From the NCBI GenBank assembly GCA_932521035.1, contig OW051496.1, positions 10,354,001-10,418,000 of the forward strand: a stretch of 64,000 bases of DNA. Direction: 5' to 3'. Within the stretch, counting starts at the first letter, position 1, and every line of letters begins with the position of its first letter. Shown one piece after another: positions 11,362 through 21,003 of the stretch. The DNA comes from Oscheius dolichura. Lineage: Eukaryota > Nematoda > Chromadorea > Rhabditida > Rhabditidae. The translations under genes and the position numbers were made by a program. The notes beneath the pieces are model-generated. The model was not told where the DNA came from, made no database searches, and worked only from the letters and a program-made list of their open reading frames with translations.

Positions 11362-14300
11362 ATGAGAGCTGTGCTTCTCCTCTTTTTGGGTCTAGCCGGC
11401 GTAATTATAGCCGCCACCGTTCCTAAGCCTCCAGGTTATTGGCAGAAGTCCTCCTGCTATAGTAATTATATTACCGTATCATTTATAGAAGGCTATATCA
11501 TCAAAAAATGGAGCAGAAGGCAGTCGGCAGCCGAGCGGATCAACAGTATCCCTGGTTGGAGGAGAGGCGCTTCACACAGAAGTTGGATCACTTCGATCCG
11601 TATAACACTGGCACCTGGCAGCAGAAATACTACTACAATCCAAAATATTATCGAAATAATTCCATTATCTTTTTGATGATTGGAGGAGAAGGACCGGAGA
11701 CGCCGCATTGGGCAGCCGATCCCGATGTGAGTCACGGCTGTACCGATTTTAGGGGGTTAACAGATATCTACAAATATTCTAGTCTCATTATTAAGCTGTA
11801 ATTCTTTTCCAAAAATAGGGATACCATAACGGATGGCAAAACCTTCCGCGCGGGACCTTTTGACCAAAAGTGATCGGGATTTTCGATTTCTCTCGATTTT
11901 TCTTCGCCGTTTGGCCAAAAGGTCCCGAAGAGACAAATGTACAGTAATCATTTCTTGGAAAGAGAGTATAAAGGCTCGCGGCACGAAAAAAAGTACATAA
12001 TTGTAGGTTCAATACATGCAATGGGCAGCGGAATACGGAGCCTTGGTCCTGGACTTGGAGCATCGGTTCTTTGGAAGCAGCTGGCCGATCAAGTGGGTTA
12101 CTGTAGTCCCTCTTTATCCTTTTTGTAGTGATATGAAAACAGAAAGTCTCCGACTCCTCACCTCGAACCAGGCTCTAGCTGATCTGGCCTATTTTATCCA
12201 GTCGATGAATCAACAATTCGGATTTAATAATCCCCGTTGGGTGACATTTGGTGGCTCGTATCCTGGAGCGCTGGCTGCCTGGTTCAGGCAGAAGTATCCG
12301 GAATATACGGTAGGATCCGTAGCCAGCAGTGGGGTCGTCAATTTGAAGCTGGACTTCTATGGTAGGTTGCACCGGATCCGGGCCAGTAAGGCGCGCCACC
12401 TTTGCGCTTTTCCAGTGCAAGAGGTCTAGGCTATTTGGCTTACTGTAAGTTTGCACCGAAAAAGCGCAAAGGTATCGTTTCCCCCAAAAATGTGTCTTAC
12501 TGGCGCAAAATTGGTGAAAAGCAAACTCCTCCTCAATTTTTCAGAGTATGCAATGGGAGTGAATGACGACTTGTGGGTAACACAGCCCGACTGTGCCAAT
12601 GCCACTCGCCAGGCCTTTAAAATGATCCAAGATATGACGATGACCGAGGCCGGGCGGCTAAAACTCAACCAACAGCTACAGTATGCTACGGTATATAGTC
12701 AAAATGGCTAATTTACAGCCTGGACCCGCCATTTGATAATAGCACAACAAAATTGGACATTACTAATCTGTTCGGGAACCTGTACAATGTCTACCAGGGG
12801 ATGTCACAGTATACCTATGATGGACAGGTAAGGAACGGGGGCAGGAAGGGATATTCTAACTGGGTAAAATGAGCCGGGACTGGATTTTGAAACTTTTCAG
12901 CCGGTTTAGAGCCGGATTTTTGGCGGGATTTTTTTTAAAAACGGGCCAATTTCTTTAATGTGACTGGCTGGGAAAGGTTTAATCTATATTTTGGGCCTAT
13001 TTTCAGAGTGTCAAGACCGAGACCGTCTTAACTGACGCCGCCGTCTGTAACATAATGCTAGATGTCAACGGAACCACCCCGAATCCCGTCGACAGGGTCT
13101 ACAATCTAATGATGTGGTACGACCAGATCTATGGAGACAATTCCGGCAAATTCCCCAACAGCTATTGGGATGCCATCATCCCCGTCCAGGAGACGAATAT
13201 CACCGTTTTGGGAGATGACAGTCAGTTTTTTTTGGGAGAGAGAAGAGGAAGACGGGAAATTTAGATGCCTCTGCCCGTGGATGGATGTGGCTCTGTTGTA
13301 ATGAGTTGGGCTTTATGCAGACGACGGACCAGGGAGATAATGTCTTTGGGAGTACCATTCCTTTGAAGTGAGTCGGGTCTTTGCGGGGGAAAAGTTGGTA
13401 AGGCGCTTTTTCGGTGCAATAGGTCTATAATCTTTGACATACTGTAATTGCTATATTGCACCAGAAAAGCGCAAAGGTGGCACGCTTCCCCCGAAAATGC
13501 GCCTTACTGGCCCGGACCTGGTTTTCCCCCAGAGCGGCGAATTATTTCCCTTGTTGCAGTTTCTTCATCGACATGTGTACCGACATGTTTGGCGACTCGA
13601 TAAAAATGGACCACGTCTATAATACAAACTGGAAGGCCCAGGAATACTATGGAGGTGCTGACAACTACCGGGTACTGTCTCTCTTTCCTCTTTTTCTAGT
13701 TATTTTATAAAATAGGCTACGAATATTGTCCTTCCCAATGGCTCCATGGATCCGTGGCACCTGCTAGGAACTTATTACAATGATTCAACGGTGGGAGCCA
13801 CTTCTATTCTTATTAATGGTAGGAGAAAAGAGGGAAAGGGGGAAAAGGACAATTTTAGGAACTGCTCACTGCTCGGATATGTATCCTTCTTATCAAGGTT
13901 TGACCACCTTCCCGTCTTGATCCCCATCCTCCTGTCTCGTCCCCAAAATCCCGTCCTGCTCTCATCTTCCCGTCTTGATCCCCATCCTCCTGTCTACCCT
14001 CCATCCTCCCGTTTTGTCCCCAATCTTCCGTCTAGCCATCATCTTCCTGTCTCCTCCCCATTCGCCTGTCCCCTCTCCATCCTCCTGTCTCCTCCCCACC
14101 TTCCCCTACAAGACTAGTCAGTAACGAATTCCAGGCGAGCCGGCAGTATTAGCTCCTGCTAGAGCCATTATCAAGGCCCAAGTTCAGTCATTTATCCGTA
14201 AGTTGCTCCATAAATATCCGTATATTCTAATTTTATTAGGCTACGATCCAGTGAATGATGGTCCCCCAACTGCCGCCCCAACTGCCGCCCCAACTACCGC

Positions 14301-14568
14301 CCCAACTACCGCCCCAACTGCCACCTCAACTGCCGCCTCAACTGCCGCCTCAACTACCGCCCCAACTGCCGCCCCAACTGCCACCTCAACTGCCGCCTCA
14401 ACTGCCGCCTCAACTACCGCCCCAACTGCCGCCCCAACTGCCACCTCAACTGCCGCCTCAACTGCCGCCTCAACTGCCGCTCCTACGAATCCTCCCACTA
14501 CACCCAAACTGGCTGCCACCATCTCTGCCGTGATCGCTCCTCTTCTAGCTCTCTTTATTTGTCTGTAA
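11362..14568 (+). CDS. S28 serine carboxypeptidase-like, mucin-tailed
   Basis: A prolyl carboxypeptidase-type (S28) enzyme of the nematode K12H4.7-like branch. Exons 2-13 (11489-11726, 12007-12092, 12129-12361, 12545-12680, 12719-12827, 13007-13220, 13265-13367, 13560-13671, 13716-13818, 13859-13897, 14135-14197, 14240-14568) join in phase; the junction from exon 1 (signal peptide, MRAVLLLFLGLAGVIIA) is uncertain. Visible family marks: LDHFDPYN, EHRFFG, the nucleophile motif GGSYPG, NELGFMQTT, FFIDMCTDMFG, LPNGSMDPWH and GTAHCSDMYP, so the Ser, Asp and His positions are intact. After the catalytic domain come about 75 residues of Thr/Ala/Ser/Pro repeats and a hydrophobic end (ISAVIAPLLALFICL) that looks like a GPI-anchor signal or membrane segment. 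A polyadenylation signal overlaps the stop. Introns host one family B and two family C elements. Confidence 0.88.
11811..11959 (+). mobile_element. Family B foldback element, copy 2
   Basis: TTCTTTTCCAAAAATAGGGA at the left, the conserved inner block GATCGGGATTTTCGATTTC, and TACAGTAAT near the right end. It fills most of the second intron of the S28 gene. Confidence 0.88.
12371..12524. mobile_element. Family C foldback element, copy 1
   Basis: Arms of about 55 nt: CCAGTAAGGCGCGCCACC then TTTGCGCTTTTCCAGTGCAA on the left, and TTGCACCGAAAAAGCGCAAA then a TTACTGGCGC end on the right. The centre reads CTTACTGTAAG. It nearly fills one intron of the S28 gene. Confidence 0.8.
13380..13527. mobile_element. 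Family C foldback element, copy 2
   Basis: Same arms as copy 1 (GCGCTTTTTCGGTGCAATAG and TTGCACCAGAAAAGCGCAAA, right end CGCCTTACTGGCCCG). It lies in another intron of the same gene, about 1 kb away. Confidence 0.8.
13905..14108. repeat. Pyrimidine-rich minisatellite in intron
   Basis: Irregular tandem copies of a roughly 14-22 nt unit around CCCCATCCTCCTGTCTC, all in the same orientation, making up most of an S28 gene intron. Confidence 0.75.
14268..14480 (+). repeat. Coding 12-bp/60-bp repeat (mucin-like tail)
   Basis: In-frame 12-bp units such as ACTGCCGCCTCA encode Thr-Ala-Ala-Ser/Pro. Five units form a 60-bp super-unit repeated exactly between 14341 and 14460. It is a candidate for heavy O-glycosylation and for length polymorphism. 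Confidence 0.9.
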
Positions 14569-14662
14569 TAAACATTCTCTGTTGTTAGAATGTCACTTTC
14601 AAGGGCGAACAATGAAAATGAGAAGAGCCGCGCACATAATTTTATTCGTATAACTTTATTTA

Positions 14663-15254
14663 TCAGTCGTCTTCTTTATCGGCCGGTGTCTTCATCTTCA
14701 GCTTGCCATTCAGCTCCTGGATCATCAGAGCCACTCGGACATTCTTCAAGGCGGCCGGGTCACCAGCCTGGCGGCGGGTCCTCTGCGTCCCGAGGAAGTT
14801 GATGTCCTTCCAGAGGAGATCCATCTGATAGCGGTTGTCCTTTTCTTTCCTCTTGATGTAGAGGAGTGTCTCCTCGGCCCGGTCCATCCTCCCCGGCTCG
14901 GGCTGCTCCTCCTTCGGCTCACGGGTCATCTCCTCCCAGTAGGCGGCCACCGCCGGCGGCTTTCTTCGCCTCATCGTTACATTTTTCATATCCGGTTCTT
15001 CTTTCTTCGGCTCCTTCTGGCTTTTCTTCTTCTTCCTCATGGTAACATTGTTGAAGAGGAGCGGCGCCTCCAGGACGGGTTTCTCCTCCACCTTCTTCGG
15101 AACTTCCACCGCCTTCGGCTTCGAGTAGGCGAGCCAGAGCTTCGCCAAGGTGACGTAGGCGTCTTTTTGGAGACGATGGCGCTTCAAAACGCCCTAAAAA
15201 CGGCATTTCCAGAGAACAATAGAGACCAACCGGGAGCTTGGTAGCTCTCTTCAT
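14663..15254 (-). CDS. Lysine/arginine-rich protein, unrecognised
   Basis: Two exons, 15254-15231 and 15193-14663, separated by a 37-nt intron; about 184 residues. The start MKRATKLP is followed, after splicing, by GVLKRHRLQKDAYVT. A basic core contains two copies of a short motif, FNNVTMRKKKK and MKNVTMRRRKP, about 25 residues apart. The C-terminal half contains YQMDLLWKDINFLG and ends KMKTPADKEDD. There is no signal peptide or membrane segment, and the composition suggests a nucleic-acid-binding or nucleolar protein, but that is only inference. It converges on the S28 gene; the two stop codons are about 95 bp apart. It could also be the 3' end of a longer gene, though no upstream exon is needed. 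Confidence 0.72.
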
Positions 15255-15897
15255 GGTTTCGAGTAGAACAGGGGAGAAATGGGGATTTCAGCTGCTTTTA
15301 TATTAACAAAATTAAGCGGATTTTAAACAGGTTAATCATATTTCTTTTCCGTTTGAGACCGGCTACAGTAAGCGGGAGAATTTCCCCGTCTTTGATCCCT
15401 TCCATTAGTCACCACCCTACGTGAGGCCTCCCCACTCTTTCCCAGGCTCTTTGATGTTACCCCGGTCCGGGAGTGTGATCTCTGGCGACGGGAGGGCTAT
15501 TTCGAAAAGGTGACCGCGGGGAACTGGCAAGATTTTCACGTAGGCCAAGGGTTAGACTGCCATCTTTCAATTTAAAGCTGAAGCCATTCCCGGTCCTTAA
15601 TATTATTGGAAAGACGGGGGAATTGTTTAAAATTGGTCAAAAGATCATTAGAAACCTAGAAACGGGAAGAATTTCCTTTCTAAAATGGTTAGACTCCATT
15701 TTCCAGCCTTGATTACACAATGACGCGGCCGGCCCGTGGTCGATTAGAGTTCAGTCGGGGAAGTTCGGCTTTTGCACGGAGTATATTCGAAAATGCTGCT
15801 ATAAAACGGACACAAGCAGGGGAGAGACCAATTCTGGATCTTCCTTAGCTTCTCTTCTCCTTTTAAATCCAATACATTCAATCTTACAGTAACCAGG
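15255..15897. other. Divergent intergenic region
   Basis: Separates the minus-strand lysine-rich gene from the plus-strand methyltransferase gene and presumably holds both promoters. TACAGTA motifs at about 15365 and 15888; no gene seen. Confidence 0.4.
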
Positions 15898-16823
15898 ATG
15901 AGTAATACCGTGGCTAAGAGCTTCGAGAACGCTGGTGACGCCGTCATCAGCTACTGCAGCGCACTGACGGTCATCCAGCACCCTCTCCAGAAGGAACTCC
16001 AACAGGAGACGCTGAAGAATGCTGAACTGACAACGATGCTCGGAGCACCCGAAGTCCTGACCATTGGATCCCATTTTTTGGAGTTGATTGGCGGGAAGAA
16101 AGTCATCGACATTGGTACCTACACAGGGGCGTCGGCCCTGGCTTGGGCGCTGGCTCTCCCCGCCGGGGGGAAGGTCTATGCCTTCGACATTGACCACAAG
16201 AACTTCCGAAAGCACGGTCTGCCTATTCTGAAGAGGAGTCCCGAGACGATAGCCAAGATTGAAGCCGTCGAGGCGCCCGCTTTGGACTCCTTGGATCAGC
16301 TGCTGGCCGATGGGCTGAAAGGAACCTTTGACTTTGCCTTTATTGATGCTGATAAGGTCAACTACACGAATTATTACAATCGATGTGTGGAGCTGCTTCG
16401 TCCAGGAGGAGTTATCCTCGTCGATAATGTGAGTTATCCCTACCTCCAGGGCCAGTAATATCCATTTTTTGGAAGGTAAGGGGCCATTTTTGGGGATTGG
16501 GAGGGGATAGACCCTACGGTATGCTATAAACTTTATTACTCTTCCCTAAAAGGGAGCCTTCCAGCTAGGGGCCCCTTTCCCAACCATCCTGACAGTATTC
16601 CCCATTTTCAGTCGCTGTGGGATGGAAGAGTAGTGAACTACGAGCCCCAGGACATCCAGACCAAGGCAATTGATGAGTGCAATAAGGCGGTAAGATCATC
16701 CGAGCACAATAAACGAAAAAAGGAGTTCAGATCTTCGCCGACCCCCGCACCAGCTCCTTCTTGATCAACTGCGGCGATGGGCTTCACATCGCCTTCAAGA
16801 AGAACATCCCTGCTCATCATTGA
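15898..16823 (+). CDS. COMT-type O-methyltransferase
   Basis: A class I SAM-dependent O-methyltransferase (catechol/caffeoyl-CoA type). Exons 15898-16428, 16612-16689 and 16731-16823 join in phase; the last intron is 41 nt. Recognisable parts: the SAM-binding loop VIDIGTYTGASALAWAL with its preceding Leu-Ile-Gly-Gly stretch, AFDIDH, FDFAFIDADKVNYTNYY (metal and substrate region), LRPGGVILVDN, SLWDGRV across the first splice, and the family-typical end, FLINCGDGLHIAFKK. The length (about 233 residues) is normal for the family, with no signal peptide, so it is probably cytosolic. In nematodes such enzymes methylate small catechols, but the substrate cannot be read from sequence. AATAAA at about 16872. 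Confidence 0.92.
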
Positions 16824-17805
16824 GCTGATTTTTCAAGCAGTTTTCACCCATTGCTCCTTGTTATCTCTCCAATAAACTCATTTTATAAATGATATTGTTG
16901 CAACATGTCATTTGCTGTCAGGCAAGCCTTTGTAGATAGGATTGGATGGAGAATTCACGAGAATATGGTATACAATTACTCAAACTGGAGGGGAGATTGG
17001 TTTCAAAAAATACATTTGAACATGAAAAATCGGCCAGGATTGAAGTGAACAACCTAAGAGATACTTATTAGGCTCGATTTATTTTTAAAAAAAGTGTGGA
17101 AGTGAAAGAGTTGGAAGAGGTAGTTGAGGAGAAGGGGTACTGAGCAAATCATTCAAGTAGGTTTGGAGAGGAGAGGGTTGAATGTCCGGTGAACAATGGA
17201 ACAAGTACAAAACGCCAGCCCTTTTATTAGAATCCCTACTGGCACGCTTGAAAACCCCTGACGATTGTACCCCCCGAATAACCCAGTTGCGGGGGACTGT
17301 CTTCTTGAACCACGGCATGGCTCATCGCGCTGGTTCAATGCGAAGAAGCGGCCGTTATATAGGAGCTCAAAAAGGTTCTTGAAAGCGTAAAGTAGCGAAA
17401 TAGAGATGGGGATTTGAAAGTGGTTTTGGTTTCTTATAGATGGTTTAGAAAACAAGAGAAGTGAAGGGATTTTGAGATTGCCAATAATAGCGATAATATG
17501 TAAAAGCTATAGGCTGGATTGCTACGGGACCATGAGTGAAACCAACTCACGGCAACTGTCGTATTTTATTCTGGAACCGTCAAAGAGCTAGATCCTGCGC
17601 CGGCTGATTCACCCCCTGAACGGAATAGCAGTTTCAAAAAGTATTTTCACTGTCGCTGAAACTCTTTTGACTCGACGAACTAGGAAGTGAACCACGGCGA
17701 TCATAGCAGTAGAGATAGTACAGTCGGAAATCGTAACGTAAGAAAATTGGCTTCCCTAACTCTTTTGCCCCTATCGCTACAGACGGGGCACACTGAAACA
17801 GACTC
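16824..17805. other. Intergenic, no clear gene
   Basis: Short open frames on both strands. The minus strand has TATATAA near 17358 upstream of a small frame beginning MSHAVVQEDSPPQ, which I could not extend. No feature is claimed. Confidence 0.3.
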
Positions 17806-18006
17806 TCATCCCAAGGGTGATTTCTATAAGCGCTGTCTTCCCGTCTCCCCCGGGTACTATCCTCCTGCCCTCTTCGCTGTAATCCACTGCCGATCAGAGT
17901 CAAGCGATCTCTCTGCATCTGTACCCAGAAGCCTTGTGGTGACTGTATCAGTCTGGTTGAACAGAAGAGGCGTGAGCCGGAAGCAAGGAAGCGCCGTCGA
18001 ACAATA
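17806..18006 (+). pseudogene. Deleted copy of the cysteine-rich peptide gene
   Basis: The stretch from GGCACACTGAAACAGACTCT to TACTATCCTCC matches the promoter and leader of the tandem cysteine-rich genes at 23.7-24.5 kb. It then jumps straight to TGCCCTCTTCGCTGT, the end of their exon 2. Exon 1, the intron and most of the cysteine domain are therefore missing. The TATA-like box is also altered (CTATAAGC instead of CTATAAAAG). The frame after the junction remains open (CPLRCNPLPIRVKR, then more cysteines), so a new fused product cannot be ruled out. Confidence 0.6.
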
Positions 18007-18217
18007 AACGATCATCAAGTGACATAGATTTCAAAAACATCCCCAAAACCTTTTCTTAGCTTTTTTAGAAAAAGAGCCCATCCGTCGGATAGATGCCGTT
18101 CTTCTTCAAAGAGTCAGAAATCTTCGGAAGCGGGCATCGCACCTCGTTGCTGGTATAACAAACGGGTTCTATCGAATTGAAGGCTGAAATCTGTCCATTT
18201 CTCCAATTTTATAGATT

Positions 18218-19315
18218 CTAACCAGCCAGGACACAGTTGCAGACAAATATCCCGGAATTGTAGTCGCAGTCCTTTTGGGGGATAGCCGTCTGGCAGTCGA
18301 GGAGAATCTGCTCAGCTCTGAAAGAGGGGGAAGAGTGATAATAGGGGAGAGAGGGAGACAGTACTTGCACATTCCCAGCTTGTGGTAATTCTTCATGTAA
18401 GCTTCGTCACAGGCTTGTACCTCTTGAGAACGGTTGCCTCGGGAATCACCAATACAAGTCAGCTCGGATTCCATAACTGAAAGTCCGGAATAATCGAAAA
18501 TAAAATCCTGGTCGGGCAGTTTGGCTGTGTGCCGAGCCTGCAGAAGTGTGCCCTTCCCAAACTCGCTCTCATATCCCGGACCGCATTGGTATTGCGTAAT
18601 ATTCAAGTCTTTATAATAAGACGTCGAGGTGTTGGCATTTTCTGGCCCCAGCTGGGGGTAATCATGGTATTCCAGGCAGGAGAACTGCCTGGCACAGGAG
18701 ATCAACGTCGTTCCCAGTCTAAAATCACTTGAATAACAGGGAGAAAAGGTCGAAAGCTACTGGCAGAAGTGGCGAAGTGCGGCAGTTTTCCCGTGGAAGA
18801 CGTAACTGGCTCGGAGGTTGTGAAAGGACCAGAATTCGGGGAGGCGATCAGCCATGGTCACATTGAACCCGGCCAGGTAGGGACGGTAACAGTCCTTTAC
18901 TTTCTAAAAGAAGAAATACTGTAGGCTGAGCTGGTGGGAATCTGTTCAGGACCCGTATTCCAATAAAAAAAACTCGGGTTACTGTGCATTTGTCTCTTCG
19001 GGACCTTCTGGTCAAACAGCGAAGGAAAGTCAAGAGAAATCGAAAATCCCCATCACTTTTGGTCAAAAGGTCCCGCGCGGAAGGTTTTGCCATCCGTTAT
19101 GGTATCCCTATTTTTGGAAAAGAACTATACAGTAGGGGAGGCGTTGGAGGGCGGGTTACTGTATTTAAAAGAGAACTTAAAGAACCTCGAGAGTAGCATC
19201 ATCACAATACGCTTCGACCAGAGTAATTCCGCAGCAAACTGAAAGAGAACCAGGCACTTTATTATCCGGAAAGGGAAGGGTAAAGCCCACCTAGGTATAG
19301 GAGAAGTTGCAACAT
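18218..19315 (-). CDS. Secreted cysteine-rich DUF19-like protein
   Basis: Five exons in phase: 19315-19291, 19238-19186, 18903-18761, 18718-18365 and 18317-18218. The product starts with a clean signal peptide (MLQLLLYLVCCGITLVEA) completed across the first splice. A domain follows with the spacing of nematode T20D4.11-like/DUF19 proteins: ATLEKVKDCYRPYLAGF, WSFHNLRASYVFHG, ALRHFC, LISCARQFSCLEYHDY, YQCGPGYE, QACDEAYMKNYHKLGMCK, LLDCQTAIPQKDC. It ends FVCNCVLAG. It is probably extracellular with a disulphide-rich helical fold; the function of the family is poorly known. Intron 2 contains a family B element. DUF19 assignment is by pattern recall and is less sure than the gene structure. Confidence 0.7.
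18958..19126 (-). mobile_element. Family B foldback element, copy 3
   Basis: Opposite orientation to the other copies: TTTGTCTCTTCGGGACCTTC, then the inner block, then GGTATCCCTATTTTTGGAAA. It sits in an intron of the DUF19-like gene. Confidence 0.88.
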
Positions 19316-19573
19316 GGAGAACGAAAATAAACTGGAGGACTTTTTAGGGGACAGGTGGCTGTGATGGATGGCGGCGTAAAATAGTCCGATTGCCCTTGTA
19401 CGCTGCTCCGATAATCTGACCTTTGACAGTGAAAGCAAACCGAAGAAACGCCCGTTCTCTCTCTCTCTCTCGGGCTGCAAACCAAGGGCCGGAAACCGGG
19501 GGTAACTCGACTTGAGGGGGATAGGAGTTTATTATGGCTTACGGTAACGACATTTAATAGCAAGATCACTAAT

Positions 19574-20604
19574 TTAGTCTTCGATTGGATACGAGTACGC
19601 ATTGCCCACCAGCTGCATTATCTGCTCCTTTATCCTGCCGAAGTTGCCCTGATTCCGTCGAATGTACTCGGCTAGCCCCGACAAGTCGTAGGGAATCTTC
19701 TTCCGCAGATAGTAGCTGGGCCATTTAGTTACAAATTCCTCGATGTCAAAAATATTTAGCGGGGGCGGGGATCGAACCCGTGACCTCTCCGACTACGCGC
19801 CCGCTCACTTCGCGCTGCGCTAGGAAATCTCGACATGTCAAGTCACAAACACACAAACGGACACGCTAGCGCTTTAAATAATAGGGATTATTTTTGGAGG
19901 GAAATAAGATTTGTCTAATTATAATCCAACCATCTCTGCAAATTGTGCTATTCGATCCAGAATAAATTGATATTTGTTAGTTGAATTGGATGAGCCGCCC
20001 AGAGACAGAGCAGCAGCACCACTGGCCGAGTAAAGCTGGGCAATGTTGACTGAGGAAGGAATTCCGAAGGCAAAATTCAAGCATCGACATTGTATATTGT
20101 TCTCTTGTATAAACTGAATAAGGCCAGGTTCCATTGGATGTTCCTTCACGTGGAAACAGGGCTAAAGACGGGATCAATCTTTGAATATGGAATAAACCAA
20201 CAGGAATAATATTATCGAAGACGGCGCATTCTATCCCACGGCCCGAACATTTTACACATGGAGATTTCATCACATTTTCTAGCTTCGGATCAACTAATTG
20301 CAGGAGAGTCTCATACGTCTGAAATAATAGGATGAGATGGGGAAGCGACCATTTATTACCATCACTTCTTCTTCTCTTTGAATGGCGTGGTATATTAAAT
20401 TGACTCCATGGATGGGAAACCTCAAATGGGCAGCATTCAAATGGACCAGGTTATCTATCCAAAGGCAAGTTTGACGCAGACTAGCCACTTCTCGAAATTC
20501 CATCTAAAGTATTTCTTCTAAACAAATAGGATCTACCCAATTACCTTCTTCAAGACTTTTATAATAAGTTCCAGAGGAAGTTGACCCAGTGGTGAGGAAG
20601 GCAT
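19574..20604 (-). CDS. Second F-box protein
   Basis: Exons 20604-20545, 20503-20360, 20318 to about 20200, a further exon down to about 19925, and a last exon ending at 19574. The product starts MPSSPLG and passes directly into an F-box split by a 41-nt intron: QLPLELIIKVLKK, then MEFREVASLRQTC, DNLVHLNAAHLRFP. Downstream exons carry KCSGRGIECAVFDNIIP, ENNIQCRCLNFAFGIPSS and a C-terminal segment with KWPSYYLRKKIPYDLSG. The organisation resembles the nematode F-box families with a C-terminal FBA-type domain. The intron before the last exon contains a tRNA-like sequence, and its acceptor is weak, so the last exon is the least certain part. Role inferred: substrate receptor for an SCF ubiquitin ligase. 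Confidence 0.62.
19758..19830 (-). repeat. tRNA-derived sequence (SINE-like or pseudo-tRNA)
   Basis: On the minus strand a B-box (GGGTTCGATCCCC) and tRNA 3' side ending CCCCCGCT lie about 35 nt after an A-box-like TAGCGCAGCGC. The anticodon arm does not pair and the 5' acceptor strand is absent, so this is not a working tRNA. It lies inside an F-box gene intron. Confidence 0.5.
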
Positions 20605-21003
20605 CGAACTAGGGGTAAACAAAGACTGTATGACCCTGTTCGACAGCAATTCTTTTCAAAAAAAAAGAAAGCGACATAAATGAAAAATAAAAAGGGAAGC
20701 AAAAAGTTAGAAAATAGGGTTTCATACAGACCCATATTCTCAAAACTAGTGAGACGGGAAGGGAATAATAAAGGGTAAGAAATGAAGAAATCCTGTGCGG
20801 AATACTTTTCTACGCGGTAAACAAGGGGATGTTATCATTTTCAGTTCTTTTTTTGAATTCTTTATCAAAAATAGCTGTTATAGAGCGAATTCTTCCCCGG
20901 AAGACGCAGCAAACTAGAATTTTCTCCCTTGTTTGTTCGCTGAACAACAGCCATCAGACCAAGATATCATTCAGTCCAATTCAGTTTCAATTGACCCTGC
21001 ACC
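20605..21003. other. Divergent promoter region
   Basis: AT-rich intergenic stretch between the minus-strand F-box gene and the plus-strand tyrosine-rich gene. A-rich tract near 20660; no gene seen. Confidence 0.35.

Noticed and set aside
14241-14612. Ala/Val-rich frame on the minus strand and Gln/Leu/Pro frame on the plus strand at the mucin repeat
   Set aside because: Both arise from the 12-bp repeat; only the Thr/Ala/Pro frame continues the peptidase in phase.
19758-19830. Functional tRNA gene
   Set aside because: Anticodon and acceptor stems do not pair.
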